Assembly (NCBI GenBank): GCA_011009095.1
Contig: VTPC01000456.1
Location: 90,864 to 154,863 of the forward strand
Reading direction: 5' to 3'
DNA from: Ignelater luminosus
Taxonomy: Eukaryota > Arthropoda > Insecta > Coleoptera > Elateridae
DNA: 64,000 bases
Shown here piece by piece: positions 1 to 11,195 of the stretch. Under the pieces are notes generated by a model. The model had not been told where the DNA came from, ran no database searches, and was given only the letters and a program-made list of their open reading frames with translations. Each line of letters begins with the position of its first letter. The stretch's first letter is position 1. The position numbers and the translations under genes were made by a program.

Positions 1-640
1 ATCTTCGTTACGCAAAGTGTTTTTAATTTGCTTATCACTTCTTGTATAATTCTCCCGAATATATTGGTTAGGCTGCAATAACCTTTCTATTAGAGGCATT
101 TACTTTACACGATTTTGAATCAGTGTCTCTATCTGCTTTAGCATACAAGATAATAGGCTAATAGATCTGAACATCCATCCTCCTACCTCTTGATATTTAG
201 GGGTTATTTTCATGATCTTTACATTAAAATATTACTAGAATTTATCGCAAAATGACAAAAAATACCGCAAACATAGAGAAATATAAACAAATATGCGCGT
301 CGCATTAAAATATGCAAAAGTAGCAAAAATATGCGTTTCTCTTGAAATCTGAGCTTTAAACATCACTCATGTAAGCAACCTAATTTCACCGTCAATGCCG
401 GGCAAGACAAAGAAGGTTATTTTGAGTATTCATAACATTTCCAAGTCACAGCCATTAATTAAGCTTTTGTTTTCCACGTCATTTCCTTAAACCTGAAGAC
501 ACTTATTTATCTTTGTTTTAAAGACTCTTCAGTTATAGTTATTGACAAATTTTTCTATCGTATCGTCGCTATCAAATCGCTTACTAAAATCTCTGATTCG
601 GTTTTGGGAATAAATAAAACACCACTAGGAGTTGGATCAG
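1..640. other. AT-rich non-coding stretch
   Basis: No reading frame, splice-flanked exon or repeat could be recognised. The mariner relic begins after it. Confidence 0.5.
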
Positions 641-644
641 GGCA

Positions 645-1500
645 TTAATTGCGCTTTGAGAAATCAGGCTCTTCTGACCTCGAGCGTTATCCTAATGGAA
701 CACAATTCTGCACAAAATTTTTTTTATTCAATTCCAAGTCCTGTGAGAAGGTTATGCCACCTAAAAAATAATTCTCCTTGATCTTCAAAATAGGCGTCAA
801 CAACTTCTTTCAACTTGTTATCATTTATGTATTTCTTTAAATTTCTAAATAGGAAAACGTGAGATGCGGCGAAACCTGAACTATACGCCGAATGGTCTAG
901 TTACAATTGTCGAAAACGGTCTCACTTTTTCTGCTTTGTGAACTCCTGCGTTGTCTTGCAGAAAGACAACTTCTTTATTACACAAAGCATGACGTTTCTT
1001 ATTGACATCCTTACGTAATATTTTAAATGCTTTGCATTTATCGTAGTGTTCTTTGATATGTATTTGATAAGAATAATTCCTCGTAGATCTCAGATGACAG
1101 TTGCCATAAGTCTTTCTGCTGAAATTTGAGTGCAAATAGTTATTTGCATAGGCTCCACTTGTGTTTCTGGATTCCAGTGATGCACCCAATTACTATTCTA
1201 CAAAGAAAGTCGGAATCATCTCTCAAAGATGCCAAATGATTTTTAGAAAGCCTTTACCTAAACAGAATACTTGGCACAGATATTTAGCAATGGTACACTT
1301 TTAGACGGCGATCCTTGAGGGCCACGTTTTCAACTTTTTTGAAAACATCAGGATTGATAGCGTTAGAAGGTCATCTGCCTCTTGGATCATCTTCAATAAA
1401 TTCACGACCTTATCGAAACTGCTGAGAAAAGTATGTTACTTTAGAAGGTAACAAAGCATCATACTCATACACCACCATCATTTTTTTTATCAAAAATCAG
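645..1500 (-). mobile_element. Mariner-family transposase relic
   Basis: Reading the minus strand, the order of mariner transposase blocks is preserved in several frames. First comes a linker part (EDDPRG, then NPDVFKKVENVALKDRRL, about 1400-1300). Next is the block before the first catalytic Asp (DDSDFLCRIV), then WVHHWNPETQVEPMQ near 1180-1140, then the second catalytic block VVFLQDNAGVHKAEKV near 985-930, and a C-terminal tail (HVFLFRNLKKYIND). The TGDES residues holding the first catalytic Asp are missing between the IVI and WVHH segments. The third-Asp block reads ASHV rather than SD-[YF]. With several stops and frameshifts it is inactive. Its length (about 0.85 kb) covers most of a normal transposase of about 345 residues; the N-terminal paired HTH is not recognisable. 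Assignment to mariner is firm, the subfamily is not. Confidence 0.8.
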
Positions 1501-1829
1501 ATTATGATCTAATTTTACAGTACTCGTTTCACGACAATCAAAATTCTTTTTCATCTCAAAAAATTATAGCCTTGACTTTACGAGCGGAAGATTAGACTTG
1601 AGATTTGCGAAATGAAAATCCTAAAGGAGATCATACTATGACTTGTCATTTAGGCTCAGGGTCAAACCAGTGAACCAACACTTTATCCACTGCTGCAAAG
1701 CAATCAAGAAAATCTTTGTGATCTTGTTTCAATATCTCTGAACTGACTGTAGAAGATATATTTCAACCGGCTTTTGTTCAAGCGTTAAGATTTGGTTTTC
1801 CTCTTCTTTGCGGGGGAAAAAAAATCTTC

Positions 1830-4210
1830 TATAAGACTCCGGCAGACCCGTGCCCTCAGCAGGAATGTCGGATTTTTACCGATTAAAAAATCCCCACTTT
1901 TTTCCTTACACTGTCCCGGAATTAAGTAAAAGCAACATCGGGACAGTATCGATTTATGGTTGTACATTTCCTTTTTCATTCTTTTTCTTTCTTGCTCTTT
2001 CCCGTTCTGTTCTTTCGTCTTCATTATTTCTTTGATGAATTCATGAGTAATAGTTCAATTCTCTTCGCTGTTTAATATTAATGTAATTGCATTGCGTACG
2101 TTTGTATTTTCTCCCATTCTTCAATTTGCGTTTGTTCTTTGTGTTCTTCTGCGATAGCATATGAAGACTGTGTGTTCTGGAATATCTTGTTGGCAATACC
2201 AGTATGCTTTGGTTTAGCTTAGTTCTAATATTTTAAGATATAGAAACTACGCGAGGAAGTACTCGACCGTTTCATGTTTTGCGGTTTATCCATGCCCTCA
2301 AATCCCTGCGCTTCATCCAGCTAGCTGTCGTGTTATTTTCCTTCCATCTTTCTTGCCATCTTGCCACTATTTCTTCTCTATTGTGGTTTTCATCTGTTTA
2401 TTCTTTATTCGACAATTGTTCTATTCGGATGGTGTTTGATTTTACCTGCGCTGCGTCCCTAGATATCGTCCTGCGTGCACTTATTATTTTTATACACATC
2501 TCTGGCGGTCACTTGGCATTTTTTGGTATTTCCTCCATTGAAGTGCTCTTCCCCAGATTTTCGAGGCGTAGAGTATTATGGAGTACATCGTGGACGCCAG
2601 ATCTTCTTTCTTTTTAGTGCTAGGTCCCCTATAACATGCGATCACTAAAATTTAAGTTTCCAGTAGACTGTGGAATTCTTCCGTAGGGCGTAGCTTAGAC
2701 ACAACGCATGCCAACACGTAACCTAGAAACTGATGATTTTGCCTTGTTTCTAATGCAAACTGTCAATTTAGCAGATAATTTTCCGAAATAAGCAAAGACA
2801 TGAATTTTTCTTTCATAGTCTCCGGGGAGCTTAAATTTAATGATCGCATTAATCTGCTCAAGGCCATAACACTTTTTTCAGCTTTCGTGGCTATTTTCAA
2901 AATATTTTGTAGTTTCGTATTTGTTTTGAATAATACGGCCAAGTATTCAAGTCCCATTTTAAATCCGACTGCGTTGCTGTTTAGTTCTACCTCCCTCCAT
3001 ATAGTATAACTATGTTGGTTTGCTCACTTGTAGTCTCAGTCTTTTTTCTTCTAGTGCTTGTGCGATTCTGGTAAGGGCGGTATTAGCATTTGCTTTCGGT
3101 ATATCTGCTGTTTTAGCTGCTGCCGCGATCGCGATGTCGTCGTCGATGCCTGTAATTGTTGTTCCTTCCGTCATTTTCGTCTCGAGCACGCTGTTATAAA
3201 ATATGTTCCACAAGCACGAACTCCGCTTGTGATCGTCATTGTTTTATTTCTTATTATAGTTTTCCTTTCGCTTATGTAGCTTCCTATAATTCTTATTAGG
3301 TAGATGCTCACTTCAAATTCTCTCAATGCATCCATTATTCCTTACCAGGGAACCGAATTGAATGCATTTTTTATATCTAGACAGACTATTTCCCTATTCC
3401 CTATTTTCACAAGCTTTCCCCCTGATTTTGTCAATCCTATCGACTATTCTTGCCAAATTGTTTCTCGTAGATTTTCCTTTCCTAAAGACATATTGTTTAT
3501 TGATTAATTTGCCGTTTATCTGTATCCAGTTTTATAGCTATTAGCCTTTCTGGGACTTTTCCCATTAGGTTTAATAGGTAGGTGGGTCTGTGTGACGTTT
3601 TATCCGTTTTTCCAATTAAACTACTTTAGTCACTTTCTAGTGCTTTCGGAATTCTCCTTTTTTGATTTGATTATTCATGGCTTCTAGTACTTTGTTAGGT
3701 AGTTCTCTTATAATTTCCTTGGTCAATTTCGGAATTATCTAATCAGGTCCTGGGGAAGTTTTGGCTTTTGTTTGGTTTGTTGCTGTATTTATTCTTCTTG
3801 AACTTGTATTTTTTCCCAAGTGTCTTATTTATGTGTTGGATTTTTAGCAAACTCTACCTGTTTCTCTGCTTCCAGATCTATTCTAGGGAGCATATTTAGC
3901 TTTTTACATTCTATGTTGTACCCTATACCCCATGTGTTTCTATCTATGTCTTCACATAGTTCTTGTCAGGCCTCTTTTTTGGCCTTTATTATCTTTCTTC
4001 GAAGTTTCTGTTTCCTGTTTTGATATTCGAGTTTTATCTGTCCGTGCTCTTCTTCTGTTAATTTTTTCTTTTATTTTTTTCTACTTATTCTTCTTGTTGC
4101 TGCTGAGCAGTTTTTTCCTCTCCTTGCTACATCGTTGTTCCACCAATAGATGGAGCCTTGTTTGCATCCCGTTCTTGATTTCTTGAATGCTGTCTCAGTT
4201 GCTTTTGCTA
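1830..4210 (-). mobile_element. R1-like non-LTR retrotransposon relic (RT region)
   Basis: Minus-strand fragments follow the order of an R1/Jockey-type ORF2. Near 4150 there is a WWN..VA segment between endonuclease and RT. Near 3760 is a KTSPGPD segment (template-binding, GPD box), near 3400 the CLDIKNAFNSVPW palm motif, near 3230 an SGV segment. Near 3210-3010 the frame reads NIFYNSVLETKMTEGTTITG and then IDDDIAIAA, which corresponds to the FADD catalytic box with Phe-Ala changed to Ile-Asp. An ALTRIAQALEEK thumb segment follows. The C-terminal part (SIILYASKIWGRALQW near 2570) is also readable. Many stops and frameshifts show it is dead. The endonuclease and ORF1 are absent, as expected for a 5'-truncated insertion. 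Long ORFs on the opposite strand here are shadows. Confidence 0.75.
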
Positions 4211-5035
4211 CGGGCTTTGTTAGGGTGGAGTGCGGTCATTTAGATAAAAAACAAAAGAAAAACTATTGTAACTCATTTGTTGAACGTATCTATGTAAATC
4301 TGTTTCTAAATTTTTAGTTATTGCTTTTTATGGTTTAAGTCGCGATTTATTGGGTCTATGTAATTATTCGATAGTAAATTAAATATTCTGGAATGTTATA
4401 CACGTAAAAATTCAAATCTCTTTTAAGGCAATAATGAAATTGTATTTACTTCAAACTAACATAACAAATTTTGAATTTCGTCCAGCAGTTCTGAAGGTTA
4501 GAGTCAGGATTATTATTATTATTATACGTTGAGATATCATTCTATTTTATTGTATCTTGCTAACCTCTAAGTGAAGAAAAATAAAAATAAATACTTAGCG
4601 ATGAAATCACCTTGTGCCAAAACGCGCTTGCCTTTCGCACCAAAACTGCTGGCTCCCGAACTATTTCGTGCCCAGACGTTATACACTCTAAAAAAGAACT
4701 TCATTCTCAAGCACTTAATCATGTCCATGTCGTGTATTTATTTTGGCATTAGGGGAACGAGTAATGGCCAACCACCAAGTTTGGAATGTACTAATATTTA
4801 TGTAGTAACAAGCAGAGTAGTATTCCATGGTTACCGTTTGCTAACACTTGAAGTGACTGCCAGAAAAATATTATATTTAATATGGAGTGTGTAAAACACT
4901 AAGATGAGATTATAGATATATGTGTCTTATTTTTATTAATAGAAAACGATATCCCCGTCGATTTCTATAGGTTTTGAAGTGGCGCTCATAGTTTTGTCGC
5001 GTATTAGAGGCCTGCTGTCTTATACTCTTATAAAA
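4211..5035. other. No recognisable gene; short TTA microsatellite
   Basis: A short (TTA)n run lies at about 4509-4525. A 107-codon plus-strand frame at 4571-4894 has no family likeness and is taken as chance. Confidence 0.45.
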
Positions 5036-5055
5036 TAGCCGAGAAAAGAAAAAAA

Positions 5056-5960
5056 TCAACAATTAAAGCTTTATGGTCTGCAGAAACCATGGAAGCAGCG
5101 CTAAATATAGCAGAAATAGGAGAGTCAATACAAAAGTCTGCAGCAAACTTTGACGTATCCTTGAGTACGTTAGAAAATCGAGTCAGGGCAGGCAGCTGTT
5201 ACGGTTCTTCATTAGGTAGGATGCAATGAACTTACCGTGTTGCTGTCCAAAATGTATCTCGAGTTAACGCTTACATTACCTAATGATCTGAGACAGTTGA
5301 CCTTTAAGTTTCCGGAGAAAATAACATAAAGAGCAGTTTTTGTAGAGATACCAAGCTAGCTTGGAAAGACTGGTTAGATGGTCCATGTCATCAACGAGGC
5401 AGGCGTAATGGCTATGCCCGGATACTGAGTCTGAAAGTAGTGGAGAAGTTCGGTGTCTTGACCAGTTGGGAACAAGGTGAAAATGCAAGAGGACATTATA
5501 ATTTCCCCTTGCCAGGAAAAGAATGTCACTTCATCTAGGGAAAGATGGATCACTTGGAGCAATGTATCAGTTGCTCCAAAAAATGAATGGAGAATTACCG
5601 AGGTGACAGATCTCTCATCGTATTTGTTTTATAGAGAACCACGTAACGTCGATACCCCAACACACTTCACACCGGTTGCAGCCCCTAGACTTAACATTTT
5701 ATGGGTCCTTGAAAACTGCATTTAACAAGGAGTGCATTTTTTTTCATAAAGATCAGAGATTATCAGAAAATCACACCATACGGCTCTACGGGGTTATTTA
5801 GTAAGGCAAGTGGCAGAGTTCCAACTATAAAGAAAACAAAATTTGGTGAAAAAGAGTTTCTGTCTGAAACAAAAAGTTTAATTAACAATTACTGCAGATA
5901 AAGAACGTGTTATACCCATATCAGGGTAGTGATGACGAAGATGCAGAAACCTCAAGTTCC
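5056..5960 (+). mobile_element. Pogo/Jerky-like DDE transposase relic with Psq-type HTH
   Basis: At 5070-5200 one frame reads LWSAETMEAAL, then GESIQKSAANFDVS, then STLENRVRAG. This is the Psq-type helix-turn-helix used by pogo/Tigger and Jerky-like transposases to bind element ends (the family pattern is W..E.M..AL..V..GES...AA..F.VP.STL..RV.G). After a gap, LTSWEQGENARG near 5455-5490 matches the strand before the second catalytic region. [15 protein letters not shown] near 5660-5705 corresponds to the HT..LQPLD block. LSENHT and LTPYG-like stretches near 5765-5800, and the acidic tail near 5925-5960, match the C-terminal end. The catalytic Asp residues cannot be confirmed because of frameshifts and losses. 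The element is a non-functional relic; family placement is by motif order only. Confidence 0.65.
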
Positions 5961-8845
5961 GTATCTCTCTCGGCATCAAATTTCGCATTTGCTGATTCAT
6001 CAAGTTTAGTCCTGCTGCTCCCTTTTACTAAAAGTCAAGGCATTTTCTTACTTTCCCTTAAACTTTTCTTCGGCATTGCATACGCTTACTTTTCTCGATT
6101 TTGACAAATGGAGGCAGAACTTCAAGATGCTTAAGTTTCTGTAAATTGGAAATGCGTCAAAACGTCAGGCACCCATTGAAGAACTCCCGTCTTTGATTGT
6201 ATGACAGAACGTTTTTGTTGTTCTCATTTTAGTGATACTGGACTCTCTTATATTTAAAGTACCAATCTGGTGTTTAGTCAAGAAAGTTTTACAAAAAACG
6301 AGGTCACTTTTTTGGTCACCATTAGTTTTATTTCCCAGCCAACTAACCGATTTACTTTTGCTTCTTCAATATCATTCTTTTTTGCATTTTAGATTTGTAA
6401 GAAATTGGAAAAAAGTAGGGAAGATGTTAGTACGGCATCTTCTGAAAACAAGATGGGACTTTCATGGAATATTCTAACTTGACCCTTTTTTTTCTCCCAC
6501 CAACTGTTGTGTGAATAATCACGGCCTATTTGCCCAAATTGAAAGCTCGTATCAGATAATTATGAAAATCTTTGTTCCGTCAAGTTCTCGAGTTAAAATC
6601 TTCCATGACAATGATAAATCACAAATTTATCATCTCTAATGTTATAAAAACTAATCTCTTAAAAATCCATCTTTCTTCCAGTTTTAATCTAACCAACTGA
6701 ATATAAAAGGAATAAAATAATTACAAGTTAAAACGATATAAAAATAAATATGAACCGACGCAAAAAATACAGCTCTGATTTTCTAAATATCTCACAAAAA
6801 GGCATATTAGGCTTTATTTATAATACAATCAAGAATAAGAGCTCATTTTAAATATTATCAAATTGTTAAGCGAGTTTTTAAATTGCTTACCTGGAAAAAA
6901 CAAAAAAACACACACACACATACACAGGCATACAAAGTTATTTGAAAATTTAGTTACCTCGAATGAAAAATAAAATTACATAAGGGATTCGTTCCAAAAT
7001 AAAAACTCCAAATTCTAAAAAATTTATCTCCTAAAACGAGACTAATTATTTCACCGAATATATGGAAAGTCATGTCGCTATATGTGGAATAATCGGACTT
7101 TTGCTCACTGTATTTACTTTACAGATAAAAAGGACACGCGACATTCCAACAAATTCCGTATTTACTCTGTTTGCCCTCGTTAACTTTTGTGTGCCTGGCT
7201 TTATCCATATTTTATATCCATTTTTATTCTAACGCCGTAAATTTTAATGCATATTTCGTTCGAAACGACTAAAACGAATACCTTTTTCAGGCTCGAATTT
7301 CGTCCAAATTTCTATTTAGGTGTCTTGTTTGAATTCATAGGCTAACGGATTCATTCTTAAACTCTATATGTATTAGCGCCACGTTTCTACAAAACGTTTC
7401 GACTCCATAAAAGTGATGTGTGAAGTGAACGTTGTCCGCAGTAGGAACTGCGCTGAAAATATATCTAACTCTAGAACGAACGAGTTTTAGTAGATCGAGA
7501 ATTGAACGAATTTAGGTTTACAAAAATGTAGCAACATCAAACAGTTAGTTGCATGCATTTATTACATTATTAATGTTTGTAATTTTAATATCGTTACAAT
7601 TGCCTTTGTGATTCAATTCCTACATTATTACACAACAAATGTAGGATAATAAATACACATTTTAACAAAAAGCAAAGAGATTAGCAACAATAAAGCCCAG
7701 CAAGAGGGAGTTAGGCAACTTTCTTTGTTGTGTTGACAAATATGGATATAAATTTCAATTGTAAAGAGAAATTGAGATAGATCTGATGTACTAACACGTA
7801 TCTTCCTTTTGTATTTATAACAGTTATTTTGGTTGAGAAATTCTAAACTACAACGTTACAGAATTAACGTTATGTTGTAATTAATGTTTCGCAACAATAT
7901 TTTCTTTATAATAAATGTATCTCAGGTAGAACTAACATTTATATTAAATTTTCAACAAAATTTTTAAAAACCATTGAAAGCCAAGTTAGAATAAATATTA
8001 TTTTAAGATCTTCTGAATTTAGTATTCCGGATAACACACATATTCTGTGCCACAAAGTATGTAGGTTGAACATTCAGTGTTAGCGTTGTTGCCATAAAAA
8101 GGGTAATGTGAATTGATTTTTATTCTTTCGGAAGTTTTACATATTACATGAGTATTTAAGGTTTTATTAAACTTTGTCGCCAACACTACCTTTGGCAAAT
8201 ATAGTAAATTTCTGTATTGGATATCAATTACGAGTAGACGTTGCAACAGAATAGCTGAGATAAATAGAAATAAATAGAATAATCCTAACTGATAAGTCTG
8301 CTTTTTTGAGCACATGCTAAATTTAATTCACACATTTGATTTAATATTAGAAAGAATAATTTGCGTTGAGACAACGGAAATTTCTAAATTTCTTCTATCT
8401 AAAAGTCATTGTCTTTAAAACGCCAACAAGAGGAGATATTAGTAGATATTTAACTTAAGGTTCTTTAGCTATTAGATTGTCAAATTATCAAATTGTTTGG
8501 AATGATGTAAATCATCGCTTTAACAATTCTCGTATTCTCTTTCACATTCACGTTATGGCATTATTTGTTATTCGAAATATCGCGAAAGAAACTCATTAAA
8601 ATTGAGGCGATTAATTGACAGCTTAAAGAAACTATTAGGGCATTAAATTCGTTGATCAATGAAAAAACCTAAAGGATGCGTTCTTAATCTGCTTAATAAA
8701 TATAAAGTTCGATCCAACTACTACGCGTGAGTTCAAAAACAGAGGTGATTATGATTAATTTTATGGAGAAAAAGGCCTCCTTACTAGAAACAATCGATCG
8801 AAGAAATCAGTAGCGTTCATGTCTACTTTCTTTGTAAAGGTTTCC
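5961..8845. other. AT-rich stretch with a short CA microsatellite
   Basis: No gene recognised. A (CA)n run sits at about 6905-6926. A 98-codon minus-strand frame at 8019-8315 contains one hydrophobic segment near its start but has no recognisable family and no supporting splice signals. Confidence 0.45.
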
Positions 8846-8849
8846 AGAC

Positions 8850-9750
8850 TTTGAATTTCTGTAAACAATCTAAACAATCAAGACGGGGACAAGTTCACAA
8901 TGAACATATACAGGAAACCTGCATGCACAGGCACCACGACTCCAACCATCACAGAAGTGTGAAAGTGGGCATTGCAAGATGCCTATATGATAGAGCGAAG
9001 ACAATATACTCTAAAAAAGGAGACCTGAAGAAGGAGAGGAAAAGGGTAGCTCAAACCCTTACAGAGAATGGATACCCTGATACTGTAGCAGCTAACTTAA
9101 TATCTGTAGCTAACCTAATGTCCGAGAACAAACAAATCATAGAGGACAGAGCAGGTAAAAATGATGCAGCTGAAAGATAACGCACAGCGCTGTCATCCCG
9201 TATGCATCGAGCGTCTCCGATCAACAACGATGACCAAAACCAAACCCAACAACGAAGACCAGCAAACGAAAAACTGTGTCTACAACGTTCCATGCGAGTG
9301 TGGCAAAGCATACATATTAGAAAGAGGCAGACCCCTACGTGTGAGACTTCAAGAACACAAAAATAACATCAAGAAGGGAGAAACTGATAAATCGAGAATG
9401 ACAGAACACGTTTGGGGTTAAGACCATCACATCCAATGGGATAATCCACAAACAGTGGCCAAAAAGGAGAACAGAACTCGTATAAAATTGAAAGAAGCTA
9501 CATACATAGCTCTAGCCGAAGAACCGATAAGCCAGGCTAGTTATGAAATAAAACCCATGTGGATACCAATACTGAGCGAAGAACTACGGCGCAGTCACCA
9601 AAAAAGGCGCAAATCCCTACTGCGCAACATGCACAGTAACCTACCTCAAATTCTGTTAAATAGCCAACTCGCCAATAAGAAATTCAGTGTTTTAGGTAAA
9701 GTCGATATTTTGTTTGGCATCAGTTGCTTTTGGGAAATAGTGTGAATTGG
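8850..9750 (+). mobile_element. Penelope-like element, 3' end (RT tail plus GIY-YIG endonuclease)
   Basis: The first part (8855-9170, two frames) reads DGDKFTMNIYRKP, then RSVKVGIARCLYDRAKTI, then TLTENGYP. This is the end of a Penelope-type reverse transcriptase (typical FYRKPTHT ... H....K.. +...L..RA ... L..NGYP). The second part (9170-9420) reads CVYNVPCECGKAYI, GRPLRVRLQEHK, then KSRMTEH, a GIY-YIG nuclease domain that cuts target DNA for integration. In the YIG motif the Gly is replaced by Leu (AYILERGRPL), and the frame is broken at 9180 and 9421. A third segment to about 9560 (IKLKEATYIALAEEPI) matches the conserved end of the nuclease domain. Several frameshifts make it inactive. Most of the RT is missing, in line with 5' truncation. 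Confidence 0.8.
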
Positions 9751-10600
9751 TCAGAGATCGTTGGAATCTGGAAAGTTCCTATTAGCAAAAGCATCCAGTC
9801 TATGTTCTGTCTCCTCTATGCATTTTTTTGTAATCGTTCCCAAACATCGCAAATTTTAGAGCAGCATAGTAGGTTTTGGGGGATCGAAACTAAGATGCTC
9901 TCCAGAGAGGAACATCTATGTGAAATCATCAAACTTGTTGACTTTTCCAAATGGCAAAAAGGCAATCTTTAAATTTAGAATAACTCAATTCCATTCTAGG
10001 AACGCACTATCGAAAGTTTATGCAAAAATATCAGTTGTTGCATGCTGAACTTAGCTCTTATTTGCTAGTTTTTTTGACCGCTTAGGGGCAAAAACGTAGC
10101 TCGTCACCAGATGCATAATTGTGTCAAATGTCTCCGTGCCTTACCAAAGCTGATAAATCCTATCATAGGCAATCTGTCCAGCTTTAGAATTCAACGGTCA
10201 GCTTCCCTTCTCACACAGATTGATCGAGTCAATTTTAGATTCTCATCTGTGTGCTCACTATCAACAGACCTAGATTGACCTTGACCCCGACTCTGTTTCC
10301 AATTGGAATGCCATGGTGTCTATGCTCAATCCTGAACTTGCTACGGTTTTGGAAAATCACGTCTGCCTCTTTAAACGCAGTTGCTGTTTTTCTTCTAATC
10401 TTTCTATTGATATATTCGTCGAAGTGTCTTTTAGGCGGACTTGTAACTAATAATATTTTTTTTTAATTTGGGCGGCTTGTAGCACCGTAGTGTGTCTTTC
10501 AAGGAAACTTGTGGCTAATAAAAATTTGTGTGAACCCTAGGGCGGATTCGTTCCTCGTCGAGGTCGAGGGCTTCTAAGCTCTTGTTTCAGTAGAGCTACT
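9751..10600. other. Unassigned stretch between Penelope-like relic and repeat ORF
   Basis: An 82-codon plus-strand frame at 9724-9972 and a 71-codon one at 10251-10466 have no recognisable motifs. Base composition from 10480 to 10600 is less AT-rich than the surroundings, so this part may belong to the repeat that carries the next ORF. Confidence 0.3.
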
Positions 10601-10605
10601 AGATA

Positions 10606-11195
10606 TTAAACAACACGATTCCTGAGCTTATTATGGCAAATTATCATGCGAGGAAGTCGATTCAGCCATGACGATGTGTATTTTAGCTTTATCTTCTCTT
10701 CTTCAATCTTCTTTTGTCGTACTCTTTCTTCTTTTTTGTTTAACTTTTTATCCATTTCTGCTAAGCAGCCCAGACGTCCCGGTTCTCTCTGTCGCTGTAA
10801 GAATATTTTATCCTTCTCTATTGTTATTCTGTCGAGGGCACCGGCGTGTGCAATATCAAGTAAGTTATCCAAATCGTTTTGAAAATTTTCCTCATTGCGT
10901 TTGTAAGCACTTGAAGTTTTCTTACAGTTTTTTGTAGGTCTCGCCAAACTTGGTAAAGACCCACGAGCTGTTTAAAGCAGTTTGGTAGTGCTCTTGTGGG
11001 TATTCTTGCCTTCTTCCACAAAATAATACATTGACGAATTACAAGGTTTGCACTTTCGCTCACTGTTAATTTAACTTCCTGACTGTTAAAAAACAAAACT
11101 ACCAGAACCTGTCGATTTGAAGGCAATTTTATTTGGCGGTTTACATCTCCGACTAAAAAAATGTCTCGTTTAGCACTTTGTAATTTCATGGTCAT
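10606..11195 (-). mobile_element. Unnamed repeat-type ORF, frameshifted
   Basis: Two overlapping minus-strand frames together make one protein-like stretch of about 190 residues. The upstream part (11195 to about 10890) starts MTMKLQSAKRDIFLVGD and runs through KLPSNRQVLVVLFF and ARIPTRALPNCFKQLV. The downstream part (about 10900 to 10606) continues RNEENFQNDLDNLLDIAHAG, FLQRQREPGRLG, then a lysine/glutamate-rich coiled tail. The frame changes between about 10880 and 10930, where both frames read the same helix. The style resembles a family of repeated insect proteins of unknown function that I associate with transposons. I cannot name the family or its activity. It is probably a relic. Confidence 0.45.

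Noticed and set aside
2279..4186. Plus-strand hydrophobic open frames
   Set aside because: They are antisense shadows of the minus-strand R1-like RT.
8700..8725. tRNA B-box-like GTTCGATCC
   Set aside because: No A-box, acceptor stem or anticodon arm can be folded around it.
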